A stretch of 37,755 bases of DNA from Acidobacteriota bacterium (GCA_028876655.1 JAGWRA010000052.1:1-37755), one strand, 5' to 3'; positions 9,246 through 17,328 are shown, numbered from the stretch's first letter. A program made the numbers and translations. The notes: a model not told the origin generated them from the letters alone.

Positions 9246-9959
9246 CTACGAGCGGTTCGATGATGCCGAGCGATGCCGATCGGCTGGCTGCGTTGGCCGG
9301 ACGATCATGGAGAGCCCGGCGAGCGTCTGCCCGCGGTCGAACACCGGCGAGAGGGTCAGTTCCACCGGCACGAGGTCGCCTTCGCGCGTCCGCTGGAGGC
9401 ATTCGTACGGCTCCATCGGTTCGCCCCGGAACACCCGGGCCCGCGCCACCTCCGCACTGGCGACCTCCTGCGGTGCGAACAGCATCGAGGCGTGACGGCC
9501 GAGCATCTCGCCGTCGCCGTAGCCGTACAGGCGCTCGGCCGCCGGATTCCACGCAACGACGGTTCCGTCGAGCCCGACCACCAGCACCGCATCCCGGCAC
9601 GAGGCGACGACCGCCCCCAGGAGATCTTCAGAGTGGTCTGCCTGCTGCTGCCGGCCGAGCCAGCCGATCAGCAGGCCGAGCGCGACGAACGCACCGATGC
9701 GCGACACCGATTCGCCGCCCGCCCAGCCGAACTCCGGCGGCCTGACGAAGAACTCGAACGCCAGGCCGCCGAGCACGGTGCTGACCGCCGCCGGACCGAA
9801 GCCGCCATACCAGGCGCAGACCACGACGGCTGCGAACATGAAGAGGGAGGGGGTGTAGGCGAAGACCGATCCGCTGAGCAGCGTCAGCAGCAGGGCGACG
9901 GCCGTCAGGAAGACGGCGGCGGCGTAGCGTGCCGCAGGGTGGGTGCCTGCCTGGGGCAT
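9246..9959 (-). CDS. Membrane PAS-domain sensor without an output domain
   Basis: The 237-residue protein has an N-terminal membrane block of about four helices (residues 11-102), with the KdpD-type DUF4118 look ('YTPSLFMFAAVVVCAWYGG', 'FFVRPPEFGW'). A PAS domain follows (about residues 112-225; 'DAVLVVGLDGTVVAWNPAAE', 'GYGDGEMLGRHASMLF'). Such PAS domains sense small molecules, redox state or light. No histidine kinase, GGDEF or other output domain follows; the frame stops after the PAS. It may act through protein contacts or be a truncated kinase. Its gene is apparently single, with a minus-strand TATAAT at 9998-9993. Confidence 0.8.
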   Translation of the reverse strand: MPQAGTHPAARYAAAVFLTAVALLLTLLSGSVFAYTPSLFMFAAVVVCAWYGGFGPAAVSTVLGGLAFEFFVRPPEFGWAGGESVSRIGAFVALGLLIGWLGRQQQADHSEDLLGAVVASCRDAVLVVGLDGTVVAWNPAAERLYGYGDGEMLGRHASMLFAPQEVASAEVARARVFRGEPMEPYECLQRTREGDLVPVELTLSPVFDRGQTLAGLSMIVRPTQPADRHRSASSNRS

Positions 9960-9992
9960 GTGGGACCTGACAGGTCTCCTGGAAGCCGGCTC

Positions 9993-9998
9993 ATTATA
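9993..9998 (-). promoter_or_regulatory. -10 element (TATAAT) before the PAS gene
   Basis: A perfect TATAAT on the minus strand lies 33 bases before the PAS gene start codon, in otherwise GC-rich DNA. No good -35 box is seen at 16-18 bases. Confidence 0.4.
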
Positions 9999-10061
9999 TG
10001 CCAGCAGCAGCGGCGCCGATCCCGGGTACAGGGGAACCGCGCGGTGGGTGGGGATGGACGA

Positions 10062-10457
10062 TCAGCGCTGAGTCCGGCGGCGGGCGGCTTCGAGCCAGCT
10101 CAGGACCTCGGCGGGATTGTCCCCGCTCAGGTCGAAATGCTCGTTCTGACCCTGGCTCTCGGTGACCTGCCGCGCCGCCTGCTGCAGGATGATCCACTGC
10201 TCGTCGATCGACCGCTCGCGGAACTCGGCTCGCGTCCAGAGCGCCCGGTAGAGCGGCCGGAGCCACGAGAGACGGAAGAGCGCCTGGGGATCGTCAGGCT
10301 CGGCGTACGTGCACTGCTGGCGCAGGCAGATCCAGCTGGTCCGTTCGGCGGCACCGCTCGAGCCAACCCGCTGACGGCGCAGCGGCTGCCCGTCAAACGG
10401 GCAGCGGCGCGTGTCGGAATCCAACCGGTCGGTGACGGCCATCGTTGTCAGCGGCAT
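10062..10457 (-). CDS. Small hypothetical protein with a putative zinc ribbon
   Basis: I do not recognise this family. From the Met at 10457 the product has 131 residues; a second Met at 10442 is equally possible, and neither has a clear ribosome site. An in-frame TTG at 10574 would add about 39 residues that do not look like protein. Near the N terminus is 'CPFDGQPL' followed some 20 residues later by 'CLRQQC'; the Cys spacing suggests a small metal site. The rest is mostly helical and rich in Arg and Gln ('QWIILQQAARQVTESQGQN'). The neighbours give no clue to function. That it is coding rests on normal third-position GC bias. Confidence 0.5.
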   Translation of the reverse strand: MPLTTMAVTDRLDSDTRRCPFDGQPLRRQRVGSSGAAERTSWICLRQQCTYAEPDDPQALFRLSWLRPLYRALWTRAEFRERSIDEQWIILQQAARQVTESQGQNEHFDLSGDNPAEVLSWLEAARRRTQR

Positions 10458-10830
10458 GGAACAGCACGGAAGCAGAAGTGCGCCCGCTCGTAGCGCCCGT
10501 AAGTATGACGGTAAACCGACAGGCTTGATAGTCGGTGTTTGTCCGACAGCAGAAGAGCCATCGAGGCCACACAACCGTGAGGCGGATCCGCACAGGTGTG
10601 TCGATTCCGCTCAGAGCGGCTGAGCCCTGCTCCTGCTTTCTCCGCGATAATGGAGGAAAATCAGGGCTTGCCTGACGATCCTGCTCGTCGAACTGAAGCA
10701 GTAAGAGAGATTCGTGCCAATGACGGAACTGTTGCCAGCTGAACGGGAGGCCTCGGGCGTGCCGCTGGGCCCGGCCCTGAGACAGCGCGGCCGCAACGCC
10801 GATCGTCCGGCCGCGAGGGAGACATCTGAG
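10458..10830. other. 373-base intergenic region, more AT-rich than its surroundings
   Basis: I see no convincing gene here. It separates the divergent zinc-ribbon gene (-) and DUF423 gene (+). It contains repeated short arms (CCGAC at 10516, GTCGG at 10531, CCGAC at 10543) that allow two mutually exclusive hairpins, and a 13-base dyad at 10607-10619. Base composition drifts toward AT between about 10440 and 10720. Open frames crossing it on either strand have no recognisable protein character. Confidence 0.5.
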
Positions 10831-11202
10831 ATGGATCGAACGCTGTTGTTCGCCGGGAGCGTGCTGGCAGGGCTCGGCGTGGCCCTTGGCGCCTTCGGGG
10901 CGCACGCCCTGAAGCTCCGCCTGTCGCCGGAGATGCTCGAGGTGTGGGAGACGGGCGTGCGTTACCAGATGTACCACGCGCTTGCGCTGATCGGCGTGGC
11001 GTGGGTGGTGTCGCAGTGGCCGGGAAGCACGCTGCCGGTCGTGGCCGGCTGGCTGTTCGTCGGCGGCACGATCCTCTTCTCGGGGAGCCTGTACCTGCTG
11101 GCCACGTCCGGGGTGGCGTGGCTCGGTGCGATCACGCCGCTCGGCGGCCTGGCGTTCCTGGCGGGCTGGGCCTGCCTGGCGGTATTCGGCCTGCAGGGCT
11201 GA
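10831..11202 (+). CDS. DUF423 family small membrane protein
   Basis: The 123-residue protein has four hydrophobic helices and the DUF423 hallmark start 'GVALGAFGAHALK' followed by 'WETGVRYQMYHALALIG'. The family is widespread in bacteria, sits in the inner membrane and has no established function. The ATG at 10831 is preferred over the open frame from 10714 because the family begins here and GAGGGAGA (10815-10822) gives a ribosome site 8 bases away. The gene stands alone and converges on the disulfide oxidoreductase gene. Confidence 0.9.
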   Translation: MDRTLLFAGSVLAGLGVALGAFGAHALKLRLSPEMLEVWETGVRYQMYHALALIGVAWVVSQWPGSTLPVVAGWLFVGGTILFSGSLYLLATSGVAWLGAITPLGGLAFLAGWACLAVFGLQG

Positions 11203-11221
11203 CGGCCGCGGCGCCGCCGGC

Positions 11222-11251
11222 CGGGCCCGCGGCCGTGCGGCTGCGGGCCCG
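11222..11251. terminator. Strong bidirectional terminator hairpin
   Basis: A perfect 9-bp stem pairs 11222-11230 with 11243-11251. It is extended inward by a G-T wobble and three more pairs to a GTGC loop, about 13 bp in all. It lies between the convergent DUF423 (+) and disulfide oxidoreductase (-) genes, 19 bases after one stop and 12 before the other. No T-run follows. Confidence 0.6.
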
Positions 11252-11263
11252 TGAGGCAGTCGG

Positions 11264-11998
11264 TCAGTGGGCGTGCGCGTGATGCGTGTGGTCGTGCGCC
11301 GCCCATTCGGCTTCGAGCGCCTGCATCGTCTTCTCGTCGGTCGTGGTCATCAGTTCCATCATGAGCTGCTGCTCGGGGACCGCGCCCTCGATGTGGATGA
11401 CCTCGTTGATGACCGTGCGCGGCACGCCGCTCACGTGGTATCGCTGGGCCAGGTGGGGGAACTCGGTGGCCTCCACCATCTCGCCGGTGACCAGGTCGCT
11501 CGCCATCGCCAGCTTGTGCGCGAGCAGCACGGCGCGCGGGCAGTAGGGGCAGGTCGGCGTGACGAACACCTGCAGCCGCACCGGGGCCGTCAGGCGGCTC
11601 AGCTGTTCGAGCGTCTCCGCGTGCAGCGCCGGCTCGCCGCGGCTGACCATGCGGATGTCCTCGAGGAGCGTCGCGAACTCGTAGCCGGCCGGAATCCCGT
11701 AGAGCCGGATGCCGTAGTCCCTGGGGTCGTCCCCCCCGCGCACGACGGCGAGCGCCGGGATCTTGTCGATGCCGTACTGGCGCGCGAGGTCGGCGTCGCC
11801 GACGAAATCGCGGACCTCCAGCGTAATCCGATCCGACAGCGCCGTCAGCTCCTCGACGAGCTGCCTCGTTTCCGTGCAGTATTCGCACTCGAGCGCGCCT
11901 CCCGCGCCCTGCGTGAACAGCACGAGCTTCACCGGCCCGTCCAGCTCGGCGAACGCGGCACGCACCTGCTTTTCGGCCTGGGCATTGAGCAGAGCCAT
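11264..11998 (-). CDS. Two-domain glutaredoxin-like protein disulfide oxidoreductase with His-rich tail
   Basis: The 244-residue protein contains two tandem thioredoxin folds, as in the protein disulfide oxidoreductases (PDO) of thermophiles. The first active site is CEYC (C38, C41) and the second CPYC (C150, C153). The cis-proline loops are 'KIPALAV' and 'GVPRTVI'. Such proteins reduce or form disulfides in the cytoplasm, often fed by thioredoxin reductase, which is not in this window. The last 12 residues ([12 protein letters not shown]) hold five histidines alternating with small residues, unusual for the family and suggestive of metal binding. A ribosome site AAAGGA lies 10 bases before the ATG. 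It appears to be a single gene, divergent from the ATPase. Confidence 0.88.
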   Translation of the reverse strand: MALLNAQAEKQVRAAFAELDGPVKLVLFTQGAGGALECEYCTETRQLVEELTALSDRITLEVRDFVGDADLARQYGIDKIPALAVVRGGDDPRDYGIRLYGIPAGYEFATLLEDIRMVSRGEPALHAETLEQLSRLTAPVRLQVFVTPTCPYCPRAVLLAHKLAMASDLVTGEMVEATEFPHLAQRYHVSGVPRTVINEVIHIEGAVPEQQLMMELMTTTDEKTMQALEAEWAAHDHTHHAHAH

Positions 11999-12099
11999 CG
12001 GTCTGACGTCCTTTCCGCCCGTTCCTCCGGGCCTGACTCGACCACGGGCGCCGGCCCGCTGTGTTCAGAGATGCGGCGGACGGAGAAAGGTGACAGACG

Positions 12100-12127
12100 G
12101 TTGCCGGGGAGGGCGGGCTGCTATGCT
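12100..12127 (+). promoter_or_regulatory. Sigma-70-type promoter of the P-type ATPase gene
   Basis: TTGCCG (12100-12105) and TATGCT (12122-12127) are separated by 16 bases, about 53 bases before the ATPase start codon. This resembles the promoter proposed for the molybdenum hydroxylase operon (TTGCAG/TATGCT). Confidence 0.45.
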
Positions 12128-12180
12128 TGGAGGAGGTTCGTCGTCCCCGCCTCGTGGTTCCTCGACGCCTGGAGGCCCCG

Positions 12181-14634
12181 ATGATCCCGCCCCACACCCC
12201 CGCGTCTCCCGGCGCAGGCGCGCTGCCCGAGACGCCCGACACCGGCCTCGCCCCCGAGGAAGCGGCCCGCCGGCTCGTGCGGTACGGGCCCAACGAACTG
12301 CCCGAGGCGTCGGTCAACCCGGTGCTGAAGTTCCTGTCGTACTTCTGGGGACCGATCGCCTGGATGATCGAGATCGCGGCGCTGCTGTCGATCGTGGTCC
12401 ATCACTGGGAGGACTTCTGGATCATCGGCGCGCTGCTCGTGATGAACGCCGCGGTCGGCTTCTGGGAGGAGTACCAGGCGGGCAATGCCATTGCCGCGCT
12501 CAAGGCGCGGCTGGCGCTGCAGGCGCGCGTCCGGCGGGGCGGCACGTGGACGACCGTGCCCGCGCGCGAGCTGGTGCCGGGCGATCTCATCCGCCTGCGG
12601 ATCGGCGACATCGTCCCGGCCGACGCCACGCTGAAGCCCGGTGACCCCGTTGAAGTGGACCAGTCCGCGCTGACCGGGGAGTCGCTGCCGGTGACGCACG
12701 GCACGGGCGACCTCCTGTACTCGGGCTCGGTCCTCAGCCAGGGCGAGGCCGATGCCATCGTCCGGGCGACGGGGCGCGACACGTATTTCGGCAGGACGGC
12801 GCGGCTCGTCGAGGAGGCGCACACGGCCAGCCACTTCCAGCGGGCCGTCCTCAAGATCGGCGACTACCTCATCATCATTGCGATCGTCCTCGTCGCGGTC
12901 ATCCTCGCGGTGGCGCTCTTCCGCGGCGATCCGATGATGACCACGCTGCAGTTCGCGCTCGTGCTGACGGTGGCCGCGATTCCCGTGGCGATGCCGGCCG
13001 TCCTGTCGGTGACGATGGCCGTGGGCGCCCGGATCCTGGCGGGCCGGCAGGCGATCGTCAGCCGCCTGGCTTCGATCGAGGAACTGGCAGGCATGGATCT
13101 GCTCTGTTCCGACAAAACGGGGACCCTGACGCAGAACCGGCTGACGCTCGGCGAACCGTTCGTGGTGGGCGGCGTGACGCCGCGCGAGATGATCGAGGCC
13201 GCCGCGTGGGCCTCCCGCCGGGAGGACAACGACCCGATCGACCTGGCCGTGCTGAACGGCGTGCGGGGCGCATGGCCGCCCGGCGGCTTCACGATGCAGC
13301 ACTTCCAGCCGTTCGATCCGGTGCACAAGCGGACCGAAGCGATCGTGACGGGGACGGACGGGAAGACGTTCGCGACGACGAAGGGGGCGCCTCAGGTCAT
13401 CCTTGCGCTCGTCGCCGACGCCGGCGCCATCACGGACGCGGTCGGCCGGGCGATCGATGACTTCGCGACGAAGGGGTATCGCGCGCTCGGGGTCGCCCGG
13501 AAGGCCGGTGATGCCGGCTGGCAGTTTCTCGGCGTGCTGCCGCTCTACGACCCGCCGCGCGAGGACTCGAAGGCGACCATCGAGATGGCCCGCACGATGG
13601 GGATCCGCCTGAAGATGGTCACGGGCGATCAGCTGGCGATTGCCCGCCAGATCGGGCAGCAGCTCGGCATGGGGGCGAACATTCTCGATGCGGGCGTCTT
13701 CGGCGACGGCGGCCGGCCGGCGGCAGGGGACGGGCGGCTGGCCGAGCAGATCGAACGGGCCGACGGCTTCGCGCAGGTCTTCCCGGAGCACAAGTACCGC
13801 CTCGTCGAGATCCTCCAGCAGCGCGGCCACATCGTCGGGATGACCGGCGACGGCGTGAACGATGCGCCGGCGCTGCGCAAGGCCGATGCCGGCATCGCCG
13901 TCGCCGGGGCGACCGACGCGGCCCGATCGGCCGCCGACATCGTGCTGACCACGCCGGGGCTGTCGGTGATCATCGACGCCATCAAGGAGAGCCGGAAGAT
14001 CTTCCAGCGGATGACCAGCTACGCCATCTACCGGATTGCCGAGACGACGCGCGTGCTGCTGTTCATGACTCTGTCGATCCTGGTCTTCAATTTCTATCCG
14101 GTGACCGCGGTGATGATCGTGCTGCTGGCGCTGCTCAACGACGGCGCCATCCTGTCGATCGCCTACGACCGCGTCCACTACTCGAACCAGCCCGAGCGGT
14201 GGGACATGCGGATCGTCCTGGGGATCGCCTCCGTCCTCGGGGCGACCGGCGTTCTCGCGTCGTTCGGCCTGTTCTACCTCGGCGAACGGGTCTGGCACCT
14301 CGACCGCAGCACGATTCAGACGCTGATGTACCTGAAGCTGTCGGTGGCGGGCCACCTCACGATCTTCCTGACGCGCACGCGGAAGCGCTTCTGGGAGAGC
14401 CGGCCGGCCCGCATCCTCGTCGTCGCGGTCTTCGGGACGCAGGTGCTGGCCACGCTGATCGCGGTCTACGGCCTGCTGATGCCGCCGATCGGCTGGCACT
14501 GGGCTGCCGTCGTGTGGGGGTACGCCCTGGCGTGGTTCCTCGTGTCGGATCAGGCGAAGGTGCTGGCGTACAAGGTGCTCGACCCGGAGCACTCGGGCCT
14601 CCTGTCGCGCAGGCGCCGCGCGGCGCGGGCCTGA
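12181..14634 (+). CDS. Plasma-membrane proton-efflux P-type ATPase (type IIIA)
   Basis: The 817-residue product is a P-type ATPase of the H+-pumping P3A group. It has the actuator loop 'DQSALTGESLPV', the M4 segment 'AIPVAMPAVLSVTMAVGAR', the phosphorylated Asp D311 in 'CSDKTGTLTQNRLTLGEP' and the hinge 'MTGDGVNDAPALRKADAGIA'. It would use ATP to export protons, setting membrane potential or resisting acid. It ends shortly after the last helices with a basic 'SRRRRAARA' and lacks the long C-terminal autoinhibitory region of fungal and plant enzymes, as usual for prokaryotic members. The ATG at 12181 has GGAGG (12171-12175) just upstream. The ion is inferred from family likeness, not from a tested residue. 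Confidence 0.93.
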   Translation: MIPPHTPASPGAGALPETPDTGLAPEEAARRLVRYGPNELPEASVNPVLKFLSYFWGPIAWMIEIAALLSIVVHHWEDFWIIGALLVMNAAVGFWEEYQAGNAIAALKARLALQARVRRGGTWTTVPARELVPGDLIRLRIGDIVPADATLKPGDPVEVDQSALTGESLPVTHGTGDLLYSGSVLSQGEADAIVRATGRDTYFGRTARLVEEAHTASHFQRAVLKIGDYLIIIAIVLVAVILAVALFRGDPMMTTLQFALVLTVAAIPVAMPAVLSVTMAVGARILAGRQAIVSRLASIEELAGMDLLCSDKTGTLTQNRLTLGEPFVVGGVTPREMIEAAAWASRREDNDPIDLAVLNGVRGAWPPGGFTMQHFQPFDPVHKRTEAIVTGTDGKTFATTKGAPQVILALVADAGAITDAVGRAIDDFATKGYRALGVARKAGDAGWQFLGVLPLYDPPREDSKATIEMARTMGIRLKMVTGDQLAIARQIGQQLGMGANILDAGVFGDGGRPAAGDGRLAEQIERADGFAQVFPEHKYRLVEILQQRGHIVGMTGDGVNDAPALRKADAGIAVAGATDAARSAADIVLTTPGLSVIIDAIKESRKIFQRMTSYAIYRIAETTRVLLFMTLSILVFNFYPVTAVMIVLLALLNDGAILSIAYDRVHYSNQPERWDMRIVLGIASVLGATGVLASFGLFYLGERVWHLDRSTIQTLMYLKLSVAGHLTIFLTRTRKRFWESRPARILVVAVFGTQVLATLIAVYGLLMPPIGWHWAAVVWGYALAWFLVSDQAKVLAYKVLDPEHSGLLSRRRRAARA

Positions 14635-14651
14635 CGGCGACGGCCGGACGC

Positions 14652-14681
14652 CTGACAGCCGGCTTCCGTCCGGCACACAAT
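14652..14681 (+). promoter_or_regulatory. Possible promoter before the nitrilase gene
   Basis: CTGACA (14652-14657) and CACAAT (14676-14681) are separated by 18 bases and lie about 55 bases upstream of the nitrilase start codon. The boxes are only moderate matches. Confidence 0.3.
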
Positions 14682-14735
14682 AGGGCGGTCGCGGCTCGCG
14701 GCTCGCCGCGGGTGCCTTCATCACGGAGCGTGCTC

Positions 14736-15689
14736 ATGTCCGGACTGAAAGCCGCCGTCGTGCAGGCGGGATCGATCGTCTTCGACACGCCCCGCGCGCT
14801 CGACAAGGCGCGGGCGTTCGTGCAGCGGGCGGCGGCCGCCGGTGCCACCCTCGTGGTCTTTCCGGAGGCCTTCATCGGGGGGTACCCGAAGGGGCTCGAC
14901 TTCGGCGCGCGCGTCGGCTCGCGGTCGCCCGAAGGACGGGAGGACTTCCGGCGGTATTGGGATGCGGCCATTGCCGTCCCGGGCCCCGGGACACTGGCCC
15001 TCGGCGAGCTGGCCGCCGGCAGCCGGCTCCACCTCGTCATCGGCGTCATCGAGCGCGGCGGCGGCACGCTGTACTGCACGTCGCTCTGCTTCGGACCCGA
15101 CGGCACCCTCCTCGGCAAGCATCGCAAGCTGATGCCCACCGCGTCGGAGCGGCTGGTGTGGGGATTCGGCGACGGGTCGACGCTGCCCGCCATCCGGTGC
15201 GACGGCGGGACGATCGGCATGGCGATCTGCTGGGAGAACTACATGCCGCTGTTCCGGACGGCGATGTACGCGAAGGGGGTCACGCTGTGGTGCGCTCCGA
15301 CGGTTGACGATCGCGAGACCTGGCTGCCGACGATGCGGCACATCGCCATGGAGGGGCGCTGCTTCGTCCTCAGCGCCTGCCAGTACCTGCGCAGGGCCGA
15401 CTGTCCGGCGGAGTATCACGCCGTGCAGGGCGACGATCCCGGAACGGTGCTGATCAAGGGGGGCAGCGTGATCGTCTCGCCACTCGGCCACGTGCTCGCG
15501 GGCCCGCTGCGGGACGGAGAAGGGGTGCTCGTGGCGGATCTCGACCCGGGCGAGATCGCCCGCGGCAAGTACGATTTCGATGTCGTCGGTCACTACGCGC
15601 GTCCCGACGTCTTCTCACTGGTGGTCGACGAGCGGCCCCGGCCGGCCGTCCGGTTCGCCGACGGCACCGAGGAGCCGGGGCCGGCCTAG
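14736..15689 (+). CDS. Nitrilase (carbon-nitrogen hydrolase family)
   Basis: The 317-residue protein has the nitrilase-superfamily triad E44 ('FPEAFIGGYPKG'), K131 ('GKHRKLMPT') and C165 ('AICWENYMPLFRTAMY'). The CWENYMPL(L/F)R(T)AMYAKG block is typical of true nitrilases (EC 3.5.5.1, nitrile to acid plus ammonia) rather than amidases or carbamoylases. It acts in the cytoplasm; such enzymes usually form spirals of dimers. Substrate range, aromatic, arylaceto- or aliphatic, cannot be read here. The ATG at 14736 has GGAG 7 bases upstream; the longer open frame to 14199 lies over the ATPase gene and is not real. The hydrogenase operon starts 42 bases later but probably has its own promoter. Confidence 0.92.
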   Translation: MSGLKAAVVQAGSIVFDTPRALDKARAFVQRAAAAGATLVVFPEAFIGGYPKGLDFGARVGSRSPEGREDFRRYWDAAIAVPGPGTLALGELAAGSRLHLVIGVIERGGGTLYCTSLCFGPDGTLLGKHRKLMPTASERLVWGFGDGSTLPAIRCDGGTIGMAICWENYMPLFRTAMYAKGVTLWCAPTVDDRETWLPTMRHIAMEGRCFVLSACQYLRRADCPAEYHAVQGDDPGTVLIKGGSVIVSPLGHVLAGPLRDGEGVLVADLDPGEIARGKYDFDVVGHYARPDVFSLVVDERPRPAVRFADGTEEPGPA

Positions 15690-15719
15690 TACAGGGGCGC
15701 CGCCGGGCAGGCTGCGCGC

Positions 15720-15725
15720 TATGAT
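15720..15725 (+). promoter_or_regulatory. -10-like TATGAT just before the hydrogenase operon
   Basis: TATGAT ends 6 bases before the ATG of hydB, so a transcript started from it would begin at or next to the start codon and be nearly leaderless. No good -35 box is seen. The operon might instead be read through from the nitrilase gene. Confidence 0.3.
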
Positions 15726-15731
15726 GGGGGC

Positions 15732-16883
15732 ATGCCCGCCCAGTTCGTCCTGTCGCGCGCCGCCTTCGTGGAGCTGCTGGCGGCGCTGCGGGCGCAGGGC
15801 TACCGGCTGATGGGGCCGACCGTGCGCGATGGCGCCATCGTGTACGACGAGCTGTCGGGCGTCGACGACCTGCCGATCGGCTGGACCGACGAGCAGGACG
15901 GCGGGACCTACCGCCTGACGCGGCGCGACGACGCCGCGCTGTTCGGCTACACCGTCGGCCCGCACTCCTGGAAGCAGGTCTTTCATCCGCCGGCCGTCAA
16001 GCTGTGGCGCGCGGTCCGCGACGAGCGCGGGCTGCGGCTGGAAGCCGAGCCGCTGCCGGCCGCGAAGACCGCCCTCATCGGGGCGCGGGCGTGCGACCTG
16101 CACGCCATCGCCATCCAGGACACGACCTTCCTCCACGGTCCCGTGGTCGATCGCCGGTACGAAGCCGCCCGGCGCGACACGTTCGTGGTCGCGATCCAGT
16201 GCGGGCAGGCGGCCCGCACCTGCTTCTGCGCGTCGATGGGGACCGGCCCGCGCGCCTCCGCGGGGTTCGATCTCGCCCTCACGGAAGTGCTCGACGAGCG
16301 CGGGCACCGTTTCGTCGGCGAAGCGGGGACCCCGGCCGGCGAGGCGGTGCTCGCCCGCCTGCCGCATCGTCCGGCGGCGCCGGAGGACCTCGAGGCGGCG
16401 GCGCAGCGGCACGACGCGGCCCTGGCCCAGATGGGGCGGCGCCTGGACGCCGGCGGCGTGCGTGAGCTGCTCCAGGAGAACCTCGATCACCCCCGGTGGG
16501 ACGAGGTGGCCTCGCGCTGCCTGGCGTGCGGGAACTGCACGATGGTCTGCCCCACCTGTTTCTGCACGGCGACGAGCGACCGCGGCGATCTGGCGGGACG
16601 GGAAGCCGAGCGCTGGCAGACCTGGGACTCCTGCTTCACGATGGACTTCTCGTACGTCCACGGCGGGAGCGTCCGCCGCTCCACGAAGTCGCGCTACCGC
16701 CAGTGGCTCACGCACAAGCTCTCCACCTGGTTCGATCAGTTCGGCCGGTCGGGGTGCGTCGGCTGCGGCCGCTGCATCACGTGGTGTCCGGTCGGCATCG
16801 ACCTCACCGAGGAAGTCCGGGCCATCCGGGAGACGCCCTCCCGGCCCGGGCCGGCTGCGGAGCCGTCCCATGGACACCCTTGA
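15732..16883 (+). CDS. hydB: [NiFe] hydrogenase beta subunit, two-[4Fe-4S] electron-transfer protein (group 3b type)
   Basis: The 383-residue protein matches the beta subunit of soluble NAD(P)-linked sulfhydrogenase-type hydrogenases and AsrA of anaerobic sulfite reductase. Its C-terminal half holds two ferredoxin-type clusters: 'CLACGNCTMVCPTCFC' near residues 262-277 and 'CVGCGRCITWCPVG' near 342-355. A further conserved Cys group, 'TCFCASMGTGP', lies near residue 165 and may hold another cluster. It should relay electrons between the flavin subunit HydG and the hydrogenase dimer HydD-HydA in the cytoplasm. It is the first gene of an overlapping operon; its last 14 bases overlap the next gene. 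Confidence 0.92.
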   Translation: MPAQFVLSRAAFVELLAALRAQGYRLMGPTVRDGAIVYDELSGVDDLPIGWTDEQDGGTYRLTRRDDAALFGYTVGPHSWKQVFHPPAVKLWRAVRDERGLRLEAEPLPAAKTALIGARACDLHAIAIQDTTFLHGPVVDRRYEAARRDTFVVAIQCGQAARTCFCASMGTGPRASAGFDLALTEVLDERGHRFVGEAGTPAGEAVLARLPHRPAAPEDLEAAAQRHDAALAQMGRRLDAGGVRELLQENLDHPRWDEVASRCLACGNCTMVCPTCFCTATSDRGDLAGREAERWQTWDSCFTMDFSYVHGGSVRRSTKSRYRQWLTHKLSTWFDQFGRSGCVGCGRCITWCPVGIDLTEEVRAIRETPSRPGPAAEPSHGHP

Positions 16884-17328
16884 GCCGCTCCTGGCGGCGC
16901 ACCCGTTCGCGCGGCACCTCTCGGCCGCGCACCTGCACGTGCTGGTCGGCTGCGCGCGCAACGTCCGCTTCGACGCCGGACAGTTCGTGTTCCGGGAAGG
17001 CGAGCGGGCGGATGCCTTCTATCTGATCCGCGACGGGTGCATCGCGCTCGAGGTCGCGACGCCGACGACGACGCTGACGATGATGACGCTCGGCGCGGGG
17101 GAGGTGCTCGGCTGGTCGTGGCTGTTTCCGCCGTACCGCTGGAAGTTCGATGCACGGGCCGTCGAGCCGACCCGGGCGATCGCCCTCGACGCGCAGTGCC
17201 TGCGGACCAAGAGTGAGACCGATCACGATCTCGGCTACGAACTGCTGAAGCAGTTCGCGCTCATGGTGGAACAGCGCCTGCACGCCACCCGGCTGCAGCT
17301 GCTGAATGCGTATGACGCCAACGGCTGA
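16870..17328 (+). CDS. Stand-alone cyclic-nucleotide-binding-fold protein in the hydrogenase operon
   Basis: The 152-residue protein is a single Crp/PKA-type sensor domain: 'FDAGQFVFREGERADAFYLIRDG' (beta roll), then 'GAGEVLGWSWLFPPYRW' and 'DARAVEPTRAIALD', then the C helix. The usual phosphate-binding cassette (GEIA...RxA) is changed to GEVLGWSWLFPPYRWKFDARA, so cAMP/cGMP binding is uncertain. No helix-turn-helix follows, so it is not a classical Crp/Fnr regulator. It overlaps hydB by 14 bases and hydG by 23, so it is made with the hydrogenase and may be a subunit or allosteric regulator. That role is inference. I believe comparable genes occur in other group 3b operons but could not check. 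Confidence 0.88.
   Translation: MDTLEPLLAAHPFARHLSAAHLHVLVGCARNVRFDAGQFVFREGERADAFYLIRDGCIALEVATPTTTLTMMTLGAGEVLGWSWLFPPYRWKFDARAVEPTRAIALDAQCLRTKSETDHDLGYELLKQFALMVEQRLHATRLQLLNAYDANG

Noticed and set aside
10393-10977. Open frame spanning the intergenic region before the DUF423 gene (minus strand)
   Set aside because: It runs through the small hypothetical gene and the DUF423 gene in other frames, and its composition changes abruptly; no protein family is recognisable.
12121-14724. Very long open frame antisense to the P-type ATPase gene (867 codons)
   Set aside because: It has Arg/His/Asp/Gly-rich composition typical of reverse frames in GC-rich DNA and no domain, while the sense strand encodes an intact ATPase with all motifs.
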